A stretch of 48,054 nt of DNA, taken from positions 1 to 48,054 of IMG/VR virus record IMGVR_UViG_3300035670_000340. One strand, given 5' to 3'. This document shows positions 36,798-43,146 of the stretch, piece after piece (position 1 is the first letter of the stretch; each line of letters begins with the position of its first letter). Position numbers and translations under genes: made by a program. The DNA comes from a virus. A model generated the notes under the pieces. The model saw nothing but the letters and a program-made list of their open reading frames with translations. It did not search any database and was not told the origin of the DNA.

Positions 36798-38162
36798 ATG
36801 GGCCTCGCGCTCACACCCGACCCCCACCAAATCGACGGCGCCCGCTGGCTGTCCGGCAAAAAGCATGCGCTTCTGGCCGATCAACCCCGCGTCGGGAAGA
36901 CCGGCACGCTGATCATGGCCGCCGACGATGTCATGGCCGATACGGTGCTGACAATCACGACGGCGTCGGGCTTGCCAGTCTGGGCGAGAGGCTGGCGGGA
37001 TTGGTCAACGTTCAATAGGCCGCTTCAGGCCGTCGGTCCACACTTCTGCATCGCCAAAGCGCCGGCACTGGTGACGGTGTCATGGAATATGCTCTGGCGA
37101 CCGGAGATCCGTGGCGAGCTGCTGAAGCGCAAATGGGATCTGATCATCGCCGACGAGGCCCACAAGGCCAAGAACTACGACAACACGACGACCCAGTCCC
37201 TGTACGGCGTTCTGCACGATGACGGGCGCGAGCTGTTGGCTTCTGCCGCACTATTCCATAAGGCCGAGCGCGTCTGGCCGGCGACTGGAACGCCGATCCC
37301 GCACGATCCCGCCGACCTGTACCCGATGATGCGGGCGCTGTGCCCCGAGCGGCTGCGGGCCGATGCGGCGCGCGGCTGGACGGACGTGACGCGCTATGAG
37401 GCCTTTCGCGACCGCTACTGCCACTGGCGGCCAAAAAAGTTGCCCGGCTCGTGGCGGACGATCATCGTGATCATGGGCGGCAAGCGGGAAGACGAGCTGA
37501 ACGCCCGTCTGAAAGGCTTCTGGTTGCTGCGAACCCAGGCCGAAATCGGCATCTTGCAGCCGGTCTACGAGACCTTCCCGCTGGCCGTCAGCGACAAGAT
37601 GCTGAAAGCCGCCAATGGCGATCTAAAGGCCGACGCGATCCTGAACGCCGCCCGGCAAGGCGACACGCGCTCGCTTGACATGCATCTGGGGCCGTTGCGC
37701 CGTATCACGGGCGAGCTTAAGGCTCGCGCTGTCATCGACGCCGTTCACGACGAACTGGACGGCGGGCTCGACAAGATCGTTCTAGCCTACTGGCACCAAG
37801 ACGTGGGCCGTATCCTGAAAGAAGGGCTGTCGAAGTACGGCGTGACCGGTATCGACGGCTCAACGTCGCCGAAGAACCGCGACCTGAACGTCGAGGCGTT
37901 TCAGAGCGGGCGCTGTCGGGTCTTTCTGGCCCAGATCGAAGCGGCCGGCGAAGCGATCGATCTGAGCGCGGCGGCCGAACTGTGGTTCGTCGAGACGGTC
38001 TTCCAACCGAAGGCCATGAAGCAGATGTCGCTTCGCGTGACGAATAGAAACCGGCATCGTCGACCCATCGTACGCGTTTGTACGCTCGAAGGCAGCATCG
38101 ACGAAGCATTGCAAGAAATCCTGCTCCGCTTGTGGAGCACGATACGTGAAGTCCTAAAATAG
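36798..38162 (+). CDS. SNF2/DEAH-type superfamily 2 DNA helicase
   Basis: The 454-aa protein has Walker A DQPRVGKTG (residues 28-36), motif II DEAH (119-122), motif III-like PATGTPIP and motif VI QMSLRVTNRNRHRRP near the C-terminus. This is a compact SNF2-like ATPase common in phage replication modules. It may remodel forks or displace proteins from DNA. It starts after a promoter and hairpin. Confidence 0.9.
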   Translation: MGLALTPDPHQIDGARWLSGKKHALLADQPRVGKTGTLIMAADDVMADTVLTITTASGLPVWARGWRDWSTFNRPLQAVGPHFCIAKAPALVTVSWNMLWRPEIRGELLKRKWDLIIADEAHKAKNYDNTTTQSLYGVLHDDGRELLASAALFHKAERVWPATGTPIPHDPADLYPMMRALCPERLRADAARGWTDVTRYEAFRDRYCHWRPKKLPGSWRTIIVIMGGKREDELNARLKGFWLLRTQAEIGILQPVYETFPLAVSDKMLKAANGDLKADAILNAARQGDTRSLDMHLGPLRRITGELKARAVIDAVHDELDGGLDKIVLAYWHQDVGRILKEGLSKYGVTGIDGSTSPKNRDLNVEAFQSGRCRVFLAQIEAAGEAIDLSAAAELWFVETVFQPKAMKQMSLRVTNRNRHRRPIVRVCTLEGSIDEALQEILLRLWSTIREVLK

Positions 38163-38174
38163 GAGACTAGGAAG

Positions 38175-38864
38175 ATGAGCGTTGAGATCAAGATTTACGG
38201 CGAAACGGCGAAGGATGCGCTGGATGAGCTTTCTGGACTGGCGTCCGGGATGCGCCCCACCGGCTTCCGCCCGGAGCTAGCCGCGCCGTACGGCACCGGG
38301 TCGAACATGACGGTTGACGAGGCCTATGCGGCGGCCGCCGCGCAAGGCGCTGAGCCCTCAGAGCAGCCCGCAGCGCGGGGCCACACGGTTGCACAGAATT
38401 CTACCCGCAAGCGTGGCGAACCGTCGCCCGGCAAGAAGCGGCGCACCGCGGCGGAAGTTGCCGAGGACGAAGCTGCCGAGGCCGCCGAGAATGCGGCGAA
38501 GCAGAACATCTCGACCGGCGAAGCGCGCGTCGATCCGGAGAACCCGGAAGAGGCTGCGGATAGCGAAGCAGACGCGGCCCAGGACGCCGCCGATGAAGCC
38601 GCCGAGGTCGAAGCGCATCGCGACCCGGAGAAGCCGCTAACGATCGACGACGTGAAGGCTGCGGTCATGGCTTACGCCGAGAAGTACGGCATGCCGGCTG
38701 CCCAGGCTGACGGCCCGCGCATCTTCGTCGAAGCGCTGGGCGTCCCGCCGAAGGGTGAAGAGTTCTGGAAGTTCTCCATTCTGCCGGTTGACGACCAGGA
38801 GAAGATCCGGAAAGTCATTTCGATCTGGCAGCGCGCCACGACCGAAAACCCATTCAAGCACTGA
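38175..38864 (+). CDS. Unknown acidic replication-module protein (229 aa)
   Basis: The protein has a disordered, Ala/Glu-rich middle (residues 50-150, such as DEAAEAAENAAKQNISTGEA) with a basic patch (KRGEPSPGKKRRTAAE) and a folded C-terminal domain (TIDDVKAAVMAYAEKYGMPA). Position just before the nuclease and SSB genes suggests a recombination accessory. The family is not recognised. Confidence 0.65.
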   Translation: MSVEIKIYGETAKDALDELSGLASGMRPTGFRPELAAPYGTGSNMTVDEAYAAAAAQGAEPSEQPAARGHTVAQNSTRKRGEPSPGKKRRTAAEVAEDEAAEAAENAAKQNISTGEARVDPENPEEAADSEADAAQDAADEAAEVEAHRDPEKPLTIDDVKAAVMAYAEKYGMPAAQADGPRIFVEALGVPPKGEEFWKFSILPVDDQEKIRKVISIWQRATTENPFKH

Positions 38865-38879
38865 CCAAGGGAGGTCGAA

Positions 38880-39062
38880 TTGGCCCACGAAAAACGCAAC
38901 CTGAAGGAATTTATAACGGGCGATACGTGTTTTCGCGTCACCCGCAAGGGAGAGTTGGAAACTGACGACGAAGTGCTGGTGACGGGCGGCGACATGACTG
39001 CGTTCATAGCTTGGCTCGCCGCGGAAGTCGAAGCGTTGAAGTCCGGCAAGTGCTATGACTGA
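38880..39062 (+). CDS. Small protein with TTG start (60 aa)
   Basis: TTG 38880 follows GGGAGG at good spacing, and no better start exists. The product has charged residues and a beta-hairpin-like CFRVTRKGELETDDEVLV followed by a helix (TAFIAWLAAEVEALKSG). It overlaps the nuclease gene start by 8 bases. The function is unknown. Confidence 0.6.
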   Translation: MAHEKRNLKEFITGDTCFRVTRKGELETDDEVLVTGGDMTAFIAWLAAEVEALKSGKCYD

Positions 39063-40347
39063 CCACGCCGCACGAGACCACGCCCAGTGGTCTGCTAGCG
39101 CAACGGATCGCAACTGGCACTGCCCCGGTGCGCTGGCGTTGACCATGGATCTGCCCGAGACGACGAATGATGCGGCGGACTGGGGCACATGTTGCCATCA
39201 GATCGCGGAGAAGTGTCTGCGCGACCGCAAGGACGCCGCCGAGTTCATCGGCACAACCGAGAAAGGAAAGAAATACGAGTTCGAGGTAGACGACGAGATG
39301 GCCGACACGGCCCAGATGTACGTCGACTACTGCCGAAGCCGGATCGATGCATATAAGGCGGAAACGGGCAAGAACGCGCTCGTTTTCGTGGAAGAGAAGT
39401 TCTCGCTGGCCGCGCTCAATCCTCCGTTCGAGGCCGGGGGTACGGGCGACTGCGTGATGATCTTCCCGGACTGGCAGACGCTGGAAGTCGTCGATCTGAA
39501 GGGTGGGCGGGGTGTCGTGGTGGAAGCCAAGGGCAACCCGCAGGGCCGGACTTACGGCTTGGGCGCGGTGCTCAAGCACACCGGCCATACCATCCGCAAG
39601 ATCATCGTCACGATCGTTCAGCCGCGAGCCGGGCACCCTGACGGGCGCATCCGTTCCGACGTGTTCGACATGGCCGATCTGGTGGAGTGGACGACGGACC
39701 TGATGACCGCCATGCGGCGTTCAGCCGAAGCCCTAGAATGGCATAAGGCTGGCGCCAAGCCGTCGGTCGAATGGGGCCGCGACTACTTGGCAGCCGGCAG
39801 CCACTGCAAGTTCTGCAAAGCGGCGGGCTTCTGCCCGGCGCTGGAACAGAAGGCAACCGATGCGGCCGGCATCTGGTTCGACGATCTGGACAAGCCGCGC
39901 ATCTCCAACTCTCCCGACGCAATGTCGCCGGAGAAGTTGGCTCAGACGCTCGACATGCTGGACATGATCGATGACTGGTGCAACGCGGTGCGCGCTCATG
40001 CTCACCGCGAAGCCGAGGCCGGGACGGTCATTCCCGGCTACCAGTTGGTCGAGAAGATCGGCAACCGGGCATGGAAGGCCGACGTGACGACTGACGCCGT
40101 GGCCGCGCTGCTGACCGGCGCGGGCAAGGACGCCAAGCTGGCCTACGCGGCGCCCAAGGCCGCCTCTCCGGCCCAGGTCGAGAAGGCCTTGGGCGCGAAG
40201 AACAAGGGCCTCTTGGCCGACTTGGTCGAGCGGCCCTCCCGTGGAACCAATCTGGTATCCACGGCATCGACAACCCGGCCGGCAGTCACGCCGCTCGTTC
40301 AACAGCATCTTACCGATCTGGATGCGAAACCCAACCTGTTCGACTGA
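39055..40347 (+). CDS. DUF2800 Cas4/RecB-like exonuclease
   Basis: The 430-aa protein belongs to the DUF2800/PD-(D/E)XK group. It has an N-terminal HCPGALAL (Cys23) and a C-terminal cluster C251-x2-C254-x5-C260 (HCKFCKAAGFCPA). These four Cys can hold an iron-sulfur cluster as in Cas4/AddB nucleases. The nuclease core includes GTGDCVMI and VVDLKGG (Asp and Lys of the D-x-K motif). With the following SSB it forms a likely recombination pair. The tail is KPNLFD. Confidence 0.85.
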   Translation: MTDHAARDHAQWSASATDRNWHCPGALALTMDLPETTNDAADWGTCCHQIAEKCLRDRKDAAEFIGTTEKGKKYEFEVDDEMADTAQMYVDYCRSRIDAYKAETGKNALVFVEEKFSLAALNPPFEAGGTGDCVMIFPDWQTLEVVDLKGGRGVVVEAKGNPQGRTYGLGAVLKHTGHTIRKIIVTIVQPRAGHPDGRIRSDVFDMADLVEWTTDLMTAMRRSAEALEWHKAGAKPSVEWGRDYLAAGSHCKFCKAAGFCPALEQKATDAAGIWFDDLDKPRISNSPDAMSPEKLAQTLDMLDMIDDWCNAVRAHAHREAEAGTVIPGYQLVEKIGNRAWKADVTTDAVAALLTGAGKDAKLAYAAPKAASPAQVEKALGAKNKGLLADLVERPSRGTNLVSTASTTRPAVTPLVQQHLTDLDAKPNLFD

Positions 40348-40358
40348 AGGAACTGAAA

Positions 40359-40991
40359 ATGGCACGTTCTGAAGACATCAAGACCCCGAAGGCTATCATC
40401 GCGTTTGCGCAGGCCGCATTCGAGCCCCAGGAGCGCAAGAATGGCAAGAAGCAGTACGCTCCGTCGCTGCTGTTCAAGAAGGGCGCCGATCTGTCGGCGC
40501 TCAAGAAGATCGCCGCTGATGCGGCCATCGCCGAATGGGGCGACAAGGCCATCCAGTGGATCAAGGACGAAGTGATCAAGTCGCCGTTTCTCGATGGCGA
40601 CGGTAAGCAGGCCGTGTCGAAGAAGACCGGCGAGCGGCATCCCGGTTTCGCCGGCCATACGTTCATTCGTTGCGTATCGGGCGAAGAGTACCCGCCTAAG
40701 ATCTTCGGCCGCAACGCCGTGTCGCGCATCACCGACAAGAACGACATGCCGTCGGGCTCCGAGGTCTACGCCGTGGTGAACGCGTTCACCTGGGAGAATG
40801 ACGAGAACGGCAAGGGCATCTCGTTCGGCGTGTCGATCATCCAGCTCGTCAAAAAGGCCGAAGGCGACGAAGTGCTGGGCGGTGGCGGCGGTGGCCCGGA
40901 CCCGGACAAGTTTCTGGAAAAGCTGGCCGACGAGGGCGACGCCCCCGCCGAGACCAAGAGCGGTGCCGGGGCTTCCGGGCTGTTCGGTTGA
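40359..40991 (+). CDS. DUF2815 single-stranded DNA-binding protein
   Basis: The 210-aa protein matches the DUF2815 family, whose Enc34 phage member is an OB-fold SSB. Visible marks are APSLLFKKGADLSALKK, GHTFIRCVSGEEYPPKI and SGSEVYAVVNAFTW. A Gly-rich linker (VLGGGGGGPDPD) leads to an acidic tail ending in ASGLFG, as expected for an SSB that recruits partners through its C-terminus. It follows the nuclease gene by 11 bases. Confidence 0.88.
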   Translation: MARSEDIKTPKAIIAFAQAAFEPQERKNGKKQYAPSLLFKKGADLSALKKIAADAAIAEWGDKAIQWIKDEVIKSPFLDGDGKQAVSKKTGERHPGFAGHTFIRCVSGEEYPPKIFGRNAVSRITDKNDMPSGSEVYAVVNAFTWENDENGKGISFGVSIIQLVKKAEGDEVLGGGGGGPDPDKFLEKLADEGDAPAETKSGAGASGLFG

Positions 40992-40998
40992 ACGAAAC

Positions 40999-41020
40999 GC
41001 GGCGGTCTTCGGGCCGCCGC
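40999..41020 (+). other. Very stable cUUCGg hairpin
   Basis: GCGGCGGTC and GGCCGCCGC (one G-T wobble) close a TTCG tetraloop, which as RNA is the exceptionally stable C(UUCG)G. It lies directly after the SSB stop with no T-run, so it probably blocks 3' exonucleases and sets the SSB mRNA level. Confidence 0.75.
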
Positions 41021-41040
41021 ATAACCCCTAGGAGACTGGA

Positions 41041-41418
41041 ATGAATAAGACTCAACAGCAGTATGCGACATCTCGCGTTGATGGACTTCTTGCGAAGAAA
41101 GAAGTCGCACTGAAGACGAAGTTCACCAAGGAAGCGCAAGTAATTTCGCCTGAAGAGCGCGCGGCGCCGATCCGTTCCGGAAAGGTAAAACTGCGTAGCG
41201 ACGTTACGCAGATCCACGTCTACACGGACGTTTCTGACGTTTTCGACTTCTCCAAGTACGCATGGCCGAGAACACTGAACGCAGATGCGTTCGAGAAAGC
41301 ATTTCGCCCTCTTGCGGACGAAGCGCAGTCGCTGAAAGACACAATCATGCTCGGCGACAGCACGGAAGCGTTGGCGGCTATAGAAAAGTTCGCCGAGAAA
41401 TGCGGGGCCTCGGCATGA
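41041..41418 (+). CDS. Unknown protein (125 aa)
   Basis: The product begins MNKTQQQYATSRVDGLLAKK, has a basic N-terminal half, a central VTQIHVYTDVSDVFDFSKY strand region and a helical C-terminus. AGGAG precedes ATG 41041 and the stop overlaps the GapR start. I do not recognise it; the neighbours suggest a DNA-associated role. Confidence 0.65.
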   Translation: MNKTQQQYATSRVDGLLAKKEVALKTKFTKEAQVISPEERAAPIRSGKVKLRSDVTQIHVYTDVSDVFDFSKYAWPRTLNADAFEKAFRPLADEAQSLKDTIMLGDSTEALAAIEKFAEKCGASA

Positions 41419-41687
41419 CCAATCCTGACCTGAAGGGCGGCGACAATGCCCAGACTGTCGCGGCGGCCGAATTGCGCGCGTTCGTCGAGCGCCGTGAGCG
41501 GCTGGAAGCCGACAAGGCCGAAATCGGCGAAGACATCAAGGAACTGAACGCCGAAGTGAAGGGCCGCGGCTACGACATGAAGATGTTCAATGAGATGGTC
41601 AAGCTGAGGAAGATGGACGCCGACGAGCGCGCGGAGCGTGAAGCACTACGTGATCTATACGCCTCTAGCTTGGGCATCTTCGGATGA
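41415..41687 (+). CDS. gapR: GapR-family (DUF2312) DNA-binding protein
   Basis: The 90-aa protein matches DUF2312: AELRAFVERRERLEADKAEI, then GEDIKELNAEVKGRGYD and KLRKMDADERAEREALRDLY. Alphaproteobacterial GapR encircles overtwisted DNA ahead of forks and helps relieve supercoils. A phage copy could support fork movement or compete with host GapR. It ends in LGIFG, a tail beyond the conserved domain. ATGA overlaps occur on both sides. Confidence 0.9.
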   Translation: MTNPDLKGGDNAQTVAAAELRAFVERRERLEADKAEIGEDIKELNAEVKGRGYDMKMFNEMVKLRKMDADERAEREALRDLYASSLGIFG

Positions 41688-41899
41688 CGCTCGAAACCGC
41701 AATTCGGGAGGCCGCCGCAAGCGGCCTTTCCGAGCTGGACGTAAACGAAAGCCTGGGCGGCTGGCAAGCCATCGCAAAATTCCACGGCGCGTTGACCGGG
41801 CCGTGGTGCGTCGGCGTGGACCCCGATCCGGTCGAAGCGATCCGGAAAGCGCTGGCAAAGCGCGCCGCCCAAACAACCGACAAGGACATCTTCTCATGA
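41684..41899 (+). CDS. Small protein ending in DIFS (71 aa)
   Basis: The product begins MTLETAIREAAASGLSELDV and includes WQAIAKFHGALTGPWCVGVD, then a helix (PVEAIRKALAKRA) and the tail TTDKDIFS. The stop overlaps the next start as TCATGA, the same junction type as after rusA and the methyltransferase. The function is unknown. Confidence 0.65.
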   Translation: MTLETAIREAAASGLSELDVNESLGGWQAIAKFHGALTGPWCVGVDPDPVEAIRKALAKRAAQTTDKDIFS

Positions 41900-42156
41900 G
41901 CAAAGTAGTCCACTATTTGCTGGGCGCGGACCGTAACAATCCTGATGCGGCTCGCGCGCACATCTACGCAAAAACATCAGCTGGTAACCTCTGGCCGATG
42001 TGTGACTATGGCTGGAACCGCAGTAACGGCGAACGCTTCAGTATTCTAAGGAGCTGGAACAGCGCACGCGGCAATTGCAAAATTTGCGAACGCCGTCTTG
42101 AAGCGGGGTTGCGCCCTATTGTCCATGCGCGTCCGCACAAAACCAAGTGGCTGTGA
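41896..42156 (+). CDS. Small putative zinc-binding protein (86 aa)
   Basis: The protein begins MSKVVHYLLGADRNNPDAAR. Cys and His residues (MCDYGW, then NCKICERR) and HARPHK at the end could bind zinc. It is coupled to the preceding gene. No family is recognised. Confidence 0.55.
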   Translation: MSKVVHYLLGADRNNPDAARAHIYAKTSAGNLWPMCDYGWNRSNGERFSILRSWNSARGNCKICERRLEAGLRPIVHARPHKTKWL

Positions 42157-42169
42157 GGGAGAACTGCCA

Positions 42170-42460
42170 ATGAGCTTCTTTCAGCAGATCGAAGGCGAGG
42201 GCTGCATCTTGATGCTCGCCGGTACTTTCTACCAGACGACACTGTGGGCGCGTGACGGCTACCTGTACGCCAAGCACGGCGCCGGCTGGGTGCGTCTGAT
42301 GGCCGATGGCGCCACATCCAAGGCCAAGCTGCGATTGGATTTCATGACATTGCCCACGCCGCCGTGCCGGGACGCGTTGGGGCGGCTGTGCATGCCGACC
42401 GTGGCGGGTGCGAAGCCACTGACGCCAGAGCACGCCGTGCGCTTGCTGGGCCAGGCTTAA
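42170..42460 (+). CDS. Unknown protein (96 aa)
   Basis: The product begins MSFFQQIEGEGCILMLAGTF and is beta-rich in the first half (YLYAKHGAGWVRLMADGATS), with a helical end. GGGAG precedes ATG 42170. The family is unknown. Confidence 0.6.
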   Translation: MSFFQQIEGEGCILMLAGTFYQTTLWARDGYLYAKHGAGWVRLMADGATSKAKLRLDFMTLPTPPCRDALGRLCMPTVAGAKPLTPEHAVRLLGQA

Positions 42461-42462
42461 TC

Positions 42463-43146
42463 ATGAGCTACGCCAACTTAAAGGCCGTTCTCGAAAAGGC
42501 CGATCCGACAGACCGCGCGGAAGGCCAGTTGGCGTACTCGCGCTACAACACGCTTCTACAAGAAATCGCCGACTATTACTGTTTCGGCGTGGAGCAGACA
42601 ATAGCAGCTTTCGCCGCGTTGTCCCCTAATAACGACTACATGGGCAATCTGCGTTCGCTAGTGTCGCTCTTAGTCGGCATAAACAGACATTGTGACTGTA
42701 AGGACATTACTGTCTCGACTTATAAGGCGTGCAGAGACCGAGCTTACGCTTACGCGACGAATAGCGTGAGTTTTACAGACACTGTTCGCGGACCTAAAAT
42801 ACGCGCTTTCTATTTTAACATTCTCAATCCGCAAGATCGTCGGTTTGTGACGATAGACGGCCATATGGCCGCCGCGTATCGCGCCAATAACGGAACCATG
42901 GAAGAGAATTTAGTAAAGCGCGGAGAGTATAACCGTATAGCAGACACAGTAAAACGCTTGGCACGACGCGAGGGCCTAATACCCAACCAAGTACAAGCAA
43001 CCATATGGTTTACACGTAAACGCTTACTGAACATAAAATATGACGCACAGCTAGATCTATTCGACGCACCCGACAACAAATGGAAAACTTTAGTTAGCGT
43101 AAACGACATAAAACCATATGCCAGAGAAGGGTCAACTGCATCATGA
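42463..43146 (+). CDS. Conserved phage protein with internal QLDLFD motif
   Basis: The 227-aa protein has AFAALSPNNDYMGNLRSLVS, GPKIRAFYFNILNP and RFVTIDGHMAAAYR. I recall this pattern in conserved phage proteins of DUF7178 type, perhaps distantly like helix-hairpin-helix DNA glycosylases. QLDLFDAPD near residue 200 is a canonical beta-clamp-binding motif, suggesting recruitment to replication forks. From about 42600 the codons become AT-rich, unlike the neighbours, indicating separate origin. It overlaps the polymerase gene start. Confidence 0.65.
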   Translation: MSYANLKAVLEKADPTDRAEGQLAYSRYNTLLQEIADYYCFGVEQTIAAFAALSPNNDYMGNLRSLVSLLVGINRHCDCKDITVSTYKACRDRAYAYATNSVSFTDTVRGPKIRAFYFNILNPQDRRFVTIDGHMAAAYRANNGTMEENLVKRGEYNRIADTVKRLARREGLIPNQVQATIWFTRKRLLNIKYDAQLDLFDAPDNKWKTLVSVNDIKPYAREGSTAS

